The notes beneath the pieces were generated by a model that saw nothing but the letters and a program-made list of their open reading frames with translations, made no database searches and was not told the DNA's origin. From Flavobacterium sp. MDT1-60 (GTDB taxonomy: Bacteria; Bacteroidota; Bacteroidia; Flavobacteriales; Flavobacteriaceae), in the NCBI RefSeq assembly GCF_014844035.1, contig NZ_CP062159.1:2852001-2916000 (forward strand): a stretch of 64,000 nucleotides of DNA. Direction: 5' to 3'. Shown here one piece after another: positions 1-9,227 of the stretch (position 1 is its first letter; each line of letters starts with the position of its first letter). Both the position numbers and the translations under genes were made by a program.

Positions 1-1059
1 TTCGTCGCCCCAGGCTTCGTATAATTCGGTTGTCATTTTAGTAATATCAATAAGAGCAACATTATTTTTCTGAGCAACGGCACGCATTGCATCCGGAAAT
101 TCTCCATGCGTATCTTTCAAACTACCATTTTCATTAAAGAAACGACGTTGCGTTGGCGTCACTAAAACCGGAATGGCGCCTTTATCTTTTGCTGATTGTA
201 CAAACTCCGTCAATAAATCTGAATACGATCCCCAGGCGCCATTTCCTTCGCCTTTTATTTTCTCGTCATTATGACCAAACTCCACAAACAGATAATCTCC
301 TTTTTTAATTTGGGTAAGGATCTTTTTTAAACGATTTCCGTTTTTAAAAGAACTTAACGAAGAACCGGAATAAGCATAATTAGCGACAACAACACTCTCG
401 TCAAAATAGTTGGTAATAAATTGTCCCCAGGAAGCCCAAGGTTCCACATCCTGATCGGTAACGGTTGAATCTCCAGCTAAGTAAACCACAGTTAGATTAT
501 CTTTTGCCGTAATTTTTAAATCCTGAATAGCAACTTGGCCTAAAAACTCAAGTGTCAGTTTATCATCCCAATCCAAAATATCTTTTTCCCTGTCTTTAAG
601 TGTAACATTTAATTGATCATCTATTTTGGGTGTTCTGACATTTATATTGAACGTTTTGGTTATTTTTTGTCCCTTTGGTACAGACAATTGATTTAACATC
701 AATCTTCTTGATTCGGCTTTTATAGAAACGTTTGAAGCTTTTTCGTTGCCTCCCATGGTAACTTCAATCTGATAATTTCCTTCTGGAAGTTGGACGGAGA
801 AGTAGGTTGGTTTTTCTGTAGAGAAAGAATTGCTATTGATTTTTACTTTCGAAGAAGAATTAAAATCGAAACCAAATCCTGTATTAGTATCGTAAACTAT
901 CGGTTTATCGATTGCAATTCCTTTCGAAGCTTTTGAAGTGCCAAAATGAAACAAAAGTGATTTTGTATTTTTGACGCTATCAGATAAATGTGTTTTTGAT
1001 TGAAAGTGATTGTTATTTAAATGATTGTCAACATGCATTGCAAAAAAAGGAGCAGGCAT
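1..1059 (-). CDS. Rhamnogalacturonan acetylesterase-like SGNH hydrolase (CE12 type), C-terminus off the window
   Basis: The minus-strand frame is open from 1059 to the window edge, about 353 codons, and continues beyond it. After an N-terminal beta-rich region it carries the SGNH/GDSL block I motif AGDSTVTDQD (near 464-493) and block III FGHND (near 270-284), with a YAYSGSS stretch between them. That order fits the rhamnogalacturonan acetylesterase family, which removes acetyl groups from galacturonate in the RG-I backbone. The catalytic Asp-His block would lie outside the window. The start is uncertain: ATG at 1059 leaves almost no signal peptide, and stops lie just upstream in this frame. 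A convincing hydrophobic leader is visible only if one base is removed from a 7-base run at 1042-1048 or 1079-1085. It is divergent from the DUF4450 gene and shares a 290-bp regulatory region with it. Confidence 0.85.
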   Translation of the reverse strand, partial: MPAPFFAMHVDNHLNNNHFQSKTHLSDSVKNTKSLLFHFGTSKASKGIAIDKPIVYDTNTGFGFDFNSSSKVKINSNSFSTEKPTYFSVQLPEGNYQIEVTMGGNEKASNVSIKAESRRLMLNQLSVPKGQKITKTFNINVRTPKIDDQLNVTLKDREKDILDWDDKLTLEFLGQVAIQDLKITAKDNLTVVYLAGDSTVTDQDVEPWASWGQFITNYFDESVVVANYAYSGSSLSSFKNGNRLKKILTQIKKGDYLFVEFGHNDEKIKGEGNGAWGSYSDLLTEFVQSAKDKGAIPVLVTPTQRRFFNENGSLKDTHGEFPDAMRAVAQKNNVALIDITKMTTELYEAWGDE

Positions 1060-1153
1060 AACCAAACAAAAGACACATAAAAAAGTACTGATTTTTATCA
1101 ATTTTTCTGAATTTAAGTTTATTTCACTTTCAAAGCTAACAGTTCCTTTATTA

Positions 1154-1170
1154 TATAGTATCCTGTACTA
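1154..1170 (-). promoter_or_regulatory. Candidate GntR operator, site A
   Basis: Read on the minus strand with its flanking base, this is ATAGTACAGGATACTAT: a dyad of ATAGTA and TACTAT around CAGGA. It faces the acetylesterase gene. A second copy at 1224-1238 has the opposite orientation and a third precedes rhaT, so it is the best operator candidate for the GntR regulator at 9532-10572. The link to that regulator is inferred. Confidence 0.5.
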
Positions 1171-1223
1171 TGATGTTAAAATGTTGTAGGATTATAAATT
1201 ATTATATTATAAAAATCAGGTAG

Positions 1224-1238
1224 GTACAGGATACTATA
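1224..1238 (+). promoter_or_regulatory. Candidate GntR operator, site B
   Basis: GTACAGGATACTATA is identical over 15 bases to site A at 1154-1168 but inverted, so the two sites form a spaced inverted repeat 55 bp apart. It faces the DUF4450 gene. Having one site per direction between divergent genes suggests that both are controlled by the same protein. Confidence 0.5.
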
Positions 1239-1346
1239 CCATAAAAAAACAGAGAAATTGCGGTTGAATTATCAAATAATTAGGAATAAATTGATAAAGT
1301 TACTTGTTTGGTAAATAGTGTTAATACGCCTTTTTGCATGAATTTT

Positions 1347-3923
1347 ATGAAAATCAAAATACAACATATTTTCTTTCTTATCGCAACATTTTTTCTCTGT
1401 TCAATGGTTTCATTTGGTCAGGAAAAAAATGTAATACGTAAAATACATTATGCACCAGAAGGAAATAGTTTTGTTTTAAAAAATGGAACACGAAAATTCA
1501 ATCGTGCTTTATATGGTTCTAACACAGGTTTTAGGGTTGAAACCGGCGATTTGCCTGAGTTTGCCATGTATATGCCGGGAATGGGAGGGAATTTCAAACT
1601 AGGAATTATTAACGGGAAAGAAAGCAAATGGATTACCGAAGCCTCTAAAATTGACACGAGATATGTTTTGGGAATTATGCAGTATACAATTGAAGATGCT
1701 ATTTTAGGAAACGGAAAATTATTTGTTGATGTTGTTGCTCTAAAAGAAAAAGAAGGTTTTATTGTAAAAGTTTATGGAAAAAACATTTCTAAAAATGCCA
1801 ATTTAATATGGGCTTTTGGTGGCGCAACAGGCAAGAAATTTAGTCGTGATGGCGATATTGGTGCTGATCCGGAATCGGTGTTTTATTTACAGCCGAATTA
1901 CTGCATCAATAATAAATATACAATCCAAAAACAATCTTTTTTATTGGAATACGGCTCTGAAAGCAACAGACAAAAAACAGGAAATAACAAAAGCCTTGTT
2001 GGATTTTTTTCGGAATCAGAAGCACATTTAGCCAATGCAAATCAGCAAAAAACACCTTTTGAACTGTTTGCTTCTAATGCTGAAACATTGCCCATTATTA
2101 CAGGAAAAATAAGTTCAATTACTGAAAAAAGCAACTATTGGCTTTTAACGACTGAAGAGTTAAAAATTGATGTTTCGCAAAAAGGCCTGGCTGCATTATA
2201 TGAGAAATCAGTACAGCAAACACAGGTTTTGGCTAATAGAGTTAAGGTTGTAACGCCGGATCCTTATATCAATACTTTAGGTGCCGCACTATCGATTGCT
2301 TCTGACGGAATTTGGGAAAGGCCCGCGTATCTTCATGGTGCGATTGCGTGGAGAATGTACTTAAATGCCTGGCGTGGTGCTTATACTGCGGATCCTTTAG
2401 GATGGCACGATCGAGCAAAATCACATTTTGAGAGTTATAGCAAATCGCAGGTTACAACGCCGGAAAATGGACCGGTGGTTTTTGATGAAGAAAAGAATTT
2501 AGCACGCCAGAAAGAAGAAATCGGAATCTCAATGTTCAGCAGTGGATACATTAGCCGACATCCGAATAAAAATACTGTGGCACATCATTATGACATGAAT
2601 TTGGTTTTTATCGATCAGATGCTGCGTCATTTTAAATGGACGGGTGATACTGCCTTTATGAAAGAAATGTGGCCAACGATTCAAAGACATTTGAATTGGG
2701 AAAAACGAAATTTTGATGCAGATGGCGATGGAGTCTACGATGCTTACGCGTCTATTTGGGCCAGCGATGCCTTGCAATACAGCGGTGGCGGCGTTATTCA
2801 TTCTTCGGCCTATAATTATTATGCCAACAAAACAGTTGCTGAAACGGCAAAAAAAATAGATGCAAATCCAGAACCATTTTCTAAAGAAGCAGATAAAATT
2901 TTAAAAGCCACAAACGAACAGCTTTGGATTCCGAATAAGGGAATTTTCGCCGAATATAAAGACGCACACGGAAACCGATTATTACATGACACGCCTGGTA
3001 TTTGGAGCATTTACCATACAATAGATTCGGAGCTGTCGAATCCGTTTGAAAGTTATCAAATGTTGGGTTATGTCGATAATTACATTCCGCATATCCCGAT
3101 TTCAGCAGAAGGTCTTGATAAAAAAGACCTTTATGTAATTAGCACAACCAATTGGCAGCCCTATACGTGGTCCATCAACAATGTGGCTTTGGCTGAACAA
3201 TTGCATACGGCATTGGCTTTCTGGCAAGGTGGAAAAACGGAAGAAGCGTACAAAATGTGGGAAAGCGCTTTGATTGAAAGTATGTATTTGGGAGCTTCTC
3301 CGGGAGGTTTTGAACAGCTGTTATATCAGGATGCCATTCGTGGTGAATTGTATCGTGATTTTGCAGATCCGATTGGTATGGCGTCACGTACTTTAGTGGA
3401 AGGGCTTTACGGAATCCAGCCAGACGCGCTTGCAGGAGTTTTAACGATTAAGCCCGGTTTTCCTTCAAAATGGAAGGAAGCTTCTTTAGAAATTCCGGAT
3501 ATTTCTTTTTCTTTCAAAAGAGAAAATAAAAAAGATGCTTATAAAATTGAGAATCGTTTGGCGTCAAAAATGAACTTAAAATTGATTTTAAACGCGCCTT
3601 TTGACGGAATTGAAAGTATCAAAGTAAATGGAAAAACGGTAAGTTGGAAAGCGATTCCGGAAAGTATTGGAACTCCCAAAATAAGTATTGAAGTACCTTA
3701 TAATTCTGTTTATGATGTGATCATTAATTGGAAAGGAAATGTTTTAGAAGAATTAAAATCGGAAACACTTTATACTTCTGGTGAATCATTGAATCTGACT
3801 TCTTCAAAAGCTAAAATTGTTTCTGTTAATGATCCGCAATTGATTTTAAGTGCGATTTCAAAAACAGATAATTCACTTAAAGCGAAAATCAATAGTGATG
3901 GACATAAAGTTTTTTTTTATTGA
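1347..3923 (+). CDS. DUF4450-family glycosidase-like protein, N-terminal part (frame break at 3' end)
   Basis: The start chosen is ATG at 1347, which gives a clean Sec signal peptide (MKIKIQHIFFLIATFFLCSM, then VSFGQ). GTG- or ATG-initiated extensions upstream only add residues before it. The mature protein opens with the pattern I recall for DUF4450 (NGTRKFNRALYGS, RVETGDLPEFAMYMPG). It continues into an aromatic-rich region (WERPAYLHGAIAWRMYLNAW, then DPLGWHDRAKSHFESY) that looks like a helical-barrel glycosidase. The frame ends at a run of nine T (3910-3918). Skipping one T continues directly into the open frame that ends at 4758, for about 1137 residues in total. The activity of the family is not known to me. 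Neighbours (acetylesterase, PL11) point to RG-I backbone or oligosaccharide processing in the periplasm. Confidence 0.75.
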   Translation: MKIKIQHIFFLIATFFLCSMVSFGQEKNVIRKIHYAPEGNSFVLKNGTRKFNRALYGSNTGFRVETGDLPEFAMYMPGMGGNFKLGIINGKESKWITEASKIDTRYVLGIMQYTIEDAILGNGKLFVDVVALKEKEGFIVKVYGKNISKNANLIWAFGGATGKKFSRDGDIGADPESVFYLQPNYCINNKYTIQKQSFLLEYGSESNRQKTGNNKSLVGFFSESEAHLANANQQKTPFELFASNAETLPIITGKISSITEKSNYWLLTTEELKIDVSQKGLAALYEKSVQQTQVLANRVKVVTPDPYINTLGAALSIASDGIWERPAYLHGAIAWRMYLNAWRGAYTADPLGWHDRAKSHFESYSKSQVTTPENGPVVFDEEKNLARQKEEIGISMFSSGYISRHPNKNTVAHHYDMNLVFIDQMLRHFKWTGDTAFMKEMWPTIQRHLNWEKRNFDADGDGVYDAYASIWASDALQYSGGGVIHSSAYNYYANKTVAETAKKIDANPEPFSKEADKILKATNEQLWIPNKGIFAEYKDAHGNRLLHDTPGIWSIYHTIDSELSNPFESYQMLGYVDNYIPHIPISAEGLDKKDLYVISTTNWQPYTWSINNVALAEQLHTALAFWQGGKTEEAYKMWESALIESMYLGASPGGFEQLLYQDAIRGELYRDFADPIGMASRTLVEGLYGIQPDALAGVLTIKPGFPSKWKEASLEIPDISFSFKRENKKDAYKIENRLASKMNLKLILNAPFDGIESIKVNGKTVSWKAIPESIGTPKISIEVPYNSVYDVIINWKGNVLEELKSETLYTSGESLNLTSSKAKIVSVNDPQLILSAISKTDNSLKAKINSDGHKVFFY

Positions 3924-4758
3924 ATTAAAACAAGGTGAGTTATCGTGGTGGAATCCCATTGATTTGAGTATTAAAGCTGCAGAGAAATCAAATAAAACGG
4001 AAACAAATTGGGATGTTCCTTTAGATAAATCCACAAAAATAGAAACCGTTTCGCTTTCATCCTTTTTTAATTCGAAAGTAACCGATATTTTTAGTTACGA
4101 ATATCTTTCACCAAGACCAAAAACGGTAACCTTACAACTACCAAAACAAGGAATTGGGAATTGGTGTTATCCAAATGTATCGGTAAAAATTGATGATTCA
4201 GGCTTACGCCAAAAAGCAAAAGCAAACGGACAAATTACAACTCCTAATGGGATTCCCTTTCAAACGCCTTCTGATGAAAATTTGAAGAATATAGTTTTCA
4301 CTTCAATGTGGGATAATTTCCCGGAAAGTGTTATTATTCCGCTTGACGGAAAAGCTTCACATGCTTATTTTATGATGACCGGAACAACGAACCCAATGCA
4401 AAGCCGAATGGTAAATGGTGAAATTAAAGTAGAATATACAGATGGAACATCGGAAGTTTTACCATTAAAAAATCCGGAAAACTGGTGGCCGATTGAACAG
4501 GATTATTTCGTAGACGGCCTGGCTTTTACCACAGATGCTCCAAAACCTCCAAGAGTATATTTTAAATCGGGAGAAATTTCAAGAAACTTTAAAGATTTTA
4601 AAACGATAAAAGGATTTTCAAATTACGGAATTGATGGCGGTGGGGGAACGATTTTGGAATTGCCATTAAATAAAAATAAAACATTAAAGAATCTTACTTT
4701 GAGAACGATTGCAAATGATGTAGTTATTGGTTTGATGGGGCTTACGTTAATTAGATAA
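3898..4758 (+). CDS. DUF4450-family protein, C-terminal part (displaced frame)
   Basis: This frame continues the upstream gene after a one-base shift at the T run 3910-3918: upstream residues HKVFF join to IELKQGELSWWNPIDLSI. It has no signal peptide and no convincing start of its own; the ATG at 3898 lies inside the upstream gene. It looks like a beta-rich C-terminal module (IGNWCYPNVSVKIDDSG, NPENWWPIEQDYFVDGLAF, YGIDGGGGTILELPL). The sequence is well kept with no further stops, so the break is either an assembly indel or very recent. Translated alone it would probably be an unfolded fragment. Confidence 0.7.
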   Translation: MDIKFFFIELKQGELSWWNPIDLSIKAAEKSNKTETNWDVPLDKSTKIETVSLSSFFNSKVTDIFSYEYLSPRPKTVTLQLPKQGIGNWCYPNVSVKIDDSGLRQKAKANGQITTPNGIPFQTPSDENLKNIVFTSMWDNFPESVIIPLDGKASHAYFMMTGTTNPMQSRMVNGEIKVEYTDGTSEVLPLKNPENWWPIEQDYFVDGLAFTTDAPKPPRVYFKSGEISRNFKDFKTIKGFSNYGIDGGGGTILELPLNKNKTLKNLTLRTIANDVVIGLMGLTLIR

Positions 4759-4774
4759 AGATATGGGTAGTATA

Positions 4775-4895
4775 AAATTTTTACCGCAAAGCACGCAAAG
4801 TTTTTATTTTGGTGTGTTTGCAGTTAGCTTTAATAGGTTCGCAAAGATTTGCGTACATCGCGTAGACTTTTGCGCACCTTGCGGTTAAATTTTTT
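4775..4895. repeat. Imperfect inverted repeat rich in CGCAAAG
   Basis: The left arm ATTTTTACCGCAAAGCACGC (from 4776) is mirrored by a right arm ending CTTGCGGTTAAATTTTT (to about 4895), with further GCAAAG/CTTTTGCG copies inside. It fills the gap between the DUF4450 and GH65-like genes and could fold as a long hairpin. It is followed by three tandem CCTGAAA units at about 4906-4926. Confidence 0.6.
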
Positions 4896-4963
4896 CTCAT
4901 TTCAACCTGAAACCTGAAACCTGAAACAAAAAATAAAACTTGAAACTATCAAAAAATAACCAA

Positions 4964-7090
4964 ATGAAAAAACACCTCTTACTTATTGGAATGCTATTTT
5001 CGGCTTCGCTATTTGCCCAAAAAATAGACAGAAAAGCTTTGGTAACCAGACATAACGTTCAAATAACCGCCATCGATACTCTGGCTTCTTTAACTGTCGG
5101 GAACGGTGCATTTGCTTTTACTGTTGATGCTACCGGATTGCAGACTTTTCCTAAGAAATACCAAAATGGAATTCCTTTAGGAACGCAGTCAGAGTGGGGA
5201 TGGGACAGTTATAAAAATACCAAAGGATATAAATTCTCTGAAACTTTACGTGATTACAAACAGTATGGGAGGGACATATCGTATACGGTTCAGATTAAGG
5301 AACCAGCAAGAAAAGTAGAAGCTGTAAACTGGTTCAGACAAAATCCGCATTTATTGCAGTTGGGGAATTTAGGTTTTGAAGTCACTAAAAAAGATGGAAG
5401 TCAGGCAAAACCGGAAGACATCAAATCCATTTCACAAAAACTGAATTTATGGACAGGAGAAATCGAAAGTTATTTTGAAGTAGAAGGAACTCCGGTAACG
5501 GTTTTAACGGTTTCACATCAGGAAAAAGACGCGATTGGCGTGAAAGTGAAATCAGATCTATTGCCGCAAAAACGTTTAAAAATCAGTTTAAGAATTCCGT
5601 TTCCAACCGGAGATTGGGCGGATATGGGAACAAAATGGGAAGGAAAAGACGATTACAAAAGCACATTAGTTGAAAAATCAAAAACAGAAGCGGTTATAAC
5701 ACATGTGATGGATAGCATTTCGTATAATGTCAATTTGAATTGGAAAGGAAATGCGCAAATTAAAAAGATTGCAGATCATTATTTTGTGATTGAAGCATCG
5801 AATACCAATACTTTGGAAGTAAGTTGTCTTTTTGCTTTAGCCGATAAAAAATCGGCTACAAATTCTTCTTTTTCGGATATTGAAAGTAGCAGTATAAAAG
5901 GCTGGGAACAATTCTGGAAAAGCGGAGCAGCTGTAGATTTTTCAGGAAGTACAGACAAACGTGCTCCTGAATTAGAGCGAAGAGTTATATTATCTCAATA
6001 TTTAACAAAAGTACAGTGTACAGGAAAAGTGCCGCCTCAGGAAACGGGTCTGACATACAACAGCTGGTATGGAAAACCGCATTTAGAAATGCATTGGTGG
6101 CATGGTGTTCATTTTGCACTTTGGAGCAGACCGGAATTATTAGAGAAAAGTCTTCCGTGGTATCAAAAGATTTTTGATAAAGCTAAAAATATTGCCAAAA
6201 GACAAGGTTTTGAAGGAGCAAGATGGCAAAAAATGACAGATCCTGACGGGAATGAAAGTCCGTCATCTGTCGGTTCATTTTTGATCTGGCAACAACCACA
6301 TTTTATTACGTATGCCGAATTAATGTATCGTGACAAACCAACAACTTCAACTTTAAATTTATACAGTGAAAGAGTTTTTGCAACAGCTGATTTTATGGCT
6401 TCGTTTGCCAATTACGACGCTAAAAAGGATCGTTATGTGTTAGGACCAGGCGTGATTCCGGCGCAGGAAAGATTCAAAGCAATGGAAACTTTTAACCCAA
6501 CATATGAATTAGCGTATTGGAATTGGGCTCTAAAAACAGCAATCGCCTGGAAGAAAAAATTAAACCAAAAAGTACCGGAAAAATGGGAAACGGTTTTGGA
6601 TAAATTATCGCCATTGCCAATCGCTGATCAGGTTTATCTGGCTACTGAAAGTGCAACAGATTCGTACACCAATCCAGAATTCAAAACCGATCATCCATCC
6701 GTTTTAGGGACTTTCGGAATGCTTCCTGAAACTTCTCTTTTGGATAAAAAAATCATGAAAAATACGTTTGATCTGGTTTGGAAAACATGGTCATGGGACA
6801 AAACATGGGGTTGGGACTTCCCAATGACCGCAATGTCTGCAGCGCGTTTAAACATGCCGGATAAAGCAATTGATGCCTTATTTATGAATGTTACCACGAA
6901 TACATATTTAAAAAACGGACATAATTATCAGGCAGAAAGACTGACTTTATACCTTCCCGGAAACGGAGGACTATTGACTGCTGTTGCCATGATGTGCGCG
7001 GGTTGGGATGGAACCACAGAAGAAAACCCGGGCTTCCCAAAAGATGGAACATGGAAAGTAAAAAGTGAAGGATTTAAAAAGATGTTTTGA
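4964..7090 (+). CDS. GH65-like (alpha/alpha)6-barrel glycosidase, exported
   Basis: ATG at 4964 gives a signal peptide (MKKHLLLIGMLFSASLFAQ); a TTG-initiated extension upstream is unlikely. The protein has 708 residues, within the range of GH65-type enzymes. An N-terminal beta-sandwich (about residues 25-300) precedes a helical barrel with conspicuous motifs: GLTYNSWYGKPHLEMHWWHG, then RPELLEKSLPWYQKI, WDFPMTAMSAARL and YLPGNGGLL. The catalytic Glu is probably within the WYGKPHLEMHWWH region, but I cannot assign it. The linkage it cuts is unknown. The setting (acetylesterase, DUF4450, PL11, GH28) makes a role on RG-I oligosaccharides or their terminal sugars likely. Confidence 0.7.
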   Translation: MKKHLLLIGMLFSASLFAQKIDRKALVTRHNVQITAIDTLASLTVGNGAFAFTVDATGLQTFPKKYQNGIPLGTQSEWGWDSYKNTKGYKFSETLRDYKQYGRDISYTVQIKEPARKVEAVNWFRQNPHLLQLGNLGFEVTKKDGSQAKPEDIKSISQKLNLWTGEIESYFEVEGTPVTVLTVSHQEKDAIGVKVKSDLLPQKRLKISLRIPFPTGDWADMGTKWEGKDDYKSTLVEKSKTEAVITHVMDSISYNVNLNWKGNAQIKKIADHYFVIEASNTNTLEVSCLFALADKKSATNSSFSDIESSSIKGWEQFWKSGAAVDFSGSTDKRAPELERRVILSQYLTKVQCTGKVPPQETGLTYNSWYGKPHLEMHWWHGVHFALWSRPELLEKSLPWYQKIFDKAKNIAKRQGFEGARWQKMTDPDGNESPSSVGSFLIWQQPHFITYAELMYRDKPTTSTLNLYSERVFATADFMASFANYDAKKDRYVLGPGVIPAQERFKAMETFNPTYELAYWNWALKTAIAWKKKLNQKVPEKWETVLDKLSPLPIADQVYLATESATDSYTNPEFKTDHPSVLGTFGMLPETSLLDKKIMKNTFDLVWKTWSWDKTWGWDFPMTAMSAARLNMPDKAIDALFMNVTTNTYLKNGHNYQAERLTLYLPGNGGLLTAVAMMCAGWDGTTEENPGFPKDGTWKVKSEGFKKMF

Positions 7091-7153
7091 TTTTTAAGAT
7101 ACTAAGTTGCTAAGGTTCTGAGGTTCTGAGGTTCTAAGTTTTTTGCATCCAGT

Positions 7154-7255
7154 TTGTCATCCTGAGGAACGAAGGATCACACTAGAAACTCGACAAAGAT
7201 TGGAAAATTACTTTGCGGCGCTTCTAGTGTGATCCTTCCTCCGTCAGGATGACAA
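7154..7255. repeat. Inverted-repeat element, 34-nt arms
   Basis: The arms 7154-7187 and 7222-7255 pair with a few mismatches, including perfect blocks of 12 (TTGTCATCCTGA) and 16 bases (AAGGATCACACTAGAA). A half copy recurs at 44370-44418. It is an intergenic hairpin repeat of the palindromic-unit type. It is preceded at about 7098-7138 by TTCTGAGG-type direct repeats. Confidence 0.75.
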
Positions 7256-7344
7256 GATTGCTTTAAAAATAAAAATCTGTGCTGATCTGCTTAAATCTTT
7301 TTAAATCTGCGTGAAACTTTCTAATCCACATAAAAAAGACAATT

Positions 7345-9222
7345 ATGAAAAATAGAATTCTATTATTACTGTTATTTTTATCTTGCTCCATTTTTGCGCA
7401 ACGACAAATGGAAAACCTGGACCGTGGTATTATTGCCGTTAAAGATAAAGGTCAGTTTTTTATTGGCTGGCGCGTTTTAGGAACTGATGCTGATGATCTG
7501 GCTTTCAATTTATATCGAAAAAGCGGTACTAAAAAAGCAATCAAATTAAATGACAAACCAATTTCGGGTGCCACAAATTTTATAGATACCAAAGCAAATC
7601 CGCAAGAAGAAAATACCTGGTTTGTAAAAACAGTTTTAAAAGGAAAAGAAACAGATGCAAAAGGAAGTTTTACTATTCCCGCAGCAAGTCCGGATAAAGA
7701 TTATTTATCAATTGTTTTAAAACCAGTTGAAGGTTACATTCCGAATGATCTTTCTGTTGGCGATTTAGACGGCGATGGAAGATATGATTTGATTGTGCAT
7801 ATGACTGGAAAAGCCCACGACAATTCGCATACCGGAATAACAGATCCACCCATATTTCAGGCTTATACTTTGGACGGAAAACTTTTATGGCAAATTAATT
7901 TAGGAAAGAACATCCGCGAAGGCGCACACTATACACAGTTTATGGTGTACGATTTAGATGGCGATGGAATTTCAGAATTCGTTTGTAAAACAGCAGATGG
8001 AACAACCGACAGCCAAAATAATGTAGTAGGAGATGCCTCGAAAGACTGGGTAGACAGAGATCCAAATTCTCCTGTTTATGGAAAAATTTTGAAAGGCCCG
8101 GAATATCTTTCGGTTTTTGATGGAAGAACCGGAAAACTAGTTACAACTGTAGATTATATCGCAGAGCGTGGTGATCTTGGAGGTTGGGGTGGACATGGCG
8201 GAAGCGGTGGAAATGATACCAAAGGAAACAGAATCGATCGTTTTACAGCGTGTATTGCCTATTTAGACGGCATTCATCCAAGTGTGGTGATGTGTCGTGG
8301 TTACTATGGAAGAACGGTTTTAGCGGCCTGGGATTTTAAAAATGGAAAACTTACGTCAAGATGGATTTTTGATAGCAAAGATGCTGAAAATCCTTATTCC
8401 GGAATGGGAAATCATGGACTTACAGTAGCCGATGTGGATAATGACGGAAAAGATGAAATTGTCTACGGTTCTATGTGTGTTGATGATAACGGACAAGGTT
8501 TGTATACCACTGGTTTTAGACATGGCGACGCTTTGCACGTTACGGATCTCGATTTGGATGTTCCGGGCTTAGAAGTTTTCGGAATACATGAAATCGAAAA
8601 CGGAACAACAGGTCCGGGAGTGACATTCTTTTCAGCCGCTGATGGAAAAGTTTTGTTTACTGCTTCTCTAAATGAAGATGTTGGTCGTGGTGTTGCAGAC
8701 AATATCGACCCGACCAGAAAGGGTGCACAATGTTGGTGGTCGGGCTCTCCGGACTTACATGATATGAAAGGAAATGCGATTGGAAAAGCACCAACATCAA
8801 CAAATTTTTTAATTTATTGGGATGGTGATACTTCAAGAGAACTCCTGAATTCAAATTACATTGATAAGTATAATGCAGGAAGATTATTTACCGCCACTGG
8901 AGCCGCATCCAATAATGGCACAAAATCAACACCGGCACTTTCTGCAGATATTTTGGGAGACTGGAGAGAAGAATTAATTTTAAGATCGGAAGACAATAAA
9001 GAATTAAGAATTTATTCGACAACGATTCCAACTGAAGTTAGGCAATATACGCTAATGCACGATTCACAATACAGATTAAGTATAGCCTGGCAAAATGTAG
9101 GATACAATCAGCCACCACACACGAGTTTTTATATGGGAAAAGACATGAAACCGGCACCTAAACCGAATATAGTTTTAGTTAAGGTTCAAAGTGACAAAGG
9201 GGCAAAGGGGCAAAGGTTGTAG
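7345..9222 (+). CDS. Rhamnogalacturonan lyase, polysaccharide lyase family 11
   Basis: A Sec signal peptide (MKNRILLLLLFLSCSIFAQ) precedes the PL11 opening RQMENLDRGIIAVKDKGQFF and GWRVLGTD. The family's beta-propeller with calcium-binding repeats is evident: SVGDLDGDGRYDLIVHM, YDLDGDGISEFVCKTADGTTD, VADVDNDGKDEIVYGSM, and RKGAQCWWSGSPDLHDMKGN. PL11 enzymes cut the Rha-alpha-1,4-GalA bond of RG-I by beta-elimination, leaving unsaturated galacturonate. The 625-residue length matches single-domain PL11 lyases. This is the most specific evidence that the locus targets the RG-I backbone. The tail VKVQSDKGAKGQRL looks like read-through into an intergenic repeat, so the true C-terminus may have been slightly extended. 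Confidence 0.93.
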   Translation: MKNRILLLLLFLSCSIFAQRQMENLDRGIIAVKDKGQFFIGWRVLGTDADDLAFNLYRKSGTKKAIKLNDKPISGATNFIDTKANPQEENTWFVKTVLKGKETDAKGSFTIPAASPDKDYLSIVLKPVEGYIPNDLSVGDLDGDGRYDLIVHMTGKAHDNSHTGITDPPIFQAYTLDGKLLWQINLGKNIREGAHYTQFMVYDLDGDGISEFVCKTADGTTDSQNNVVGDASKDWVDRDPNSPVYGKILKGPEYLSVFDGRTGKLVTTVDYIAERGDLGGWGGHGGSGGNDTKGNRIDRFTACIAYLDGIHPSVVMCRGYYGRTVLAAWDFKNGKLTSRWIFDSKDAENPYSGMGNHGLTVADVDNDGKDEIVYGSMCVDDNGQGLYTTGFRHGDALHVTDLDLDVPGLEVFGIHEIENGTTGPGVTFFSAADGKVLFTASLNEDVGRGVADNIDPTRKGAQCWWSGSPDLHDMKGNAIGKAPTSTNFLIYWDGDTSRELLNSNYIDKYNAGRLFTATGAASNNGTKSTPALSADILGDWREELILRSEDNKELRIYSTTIPTEVRQYTLMHDSQYRLSIAWQNVGYNQPPHTSFYMGKDMKPAPKPNIVLVKVQSDKGAKGQRL

Positions 9223-9227
9223 GGAGT

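Noticed and set aside
3910..3918. Programmed frameshifting as the cause of the DUF4450 split
   Set aside because: A long T run could allow slippage, but I saw no supporting stem-loop or stop context, and similar single-base breaks in SusD and HTCS favour sequencing or recent mutation.
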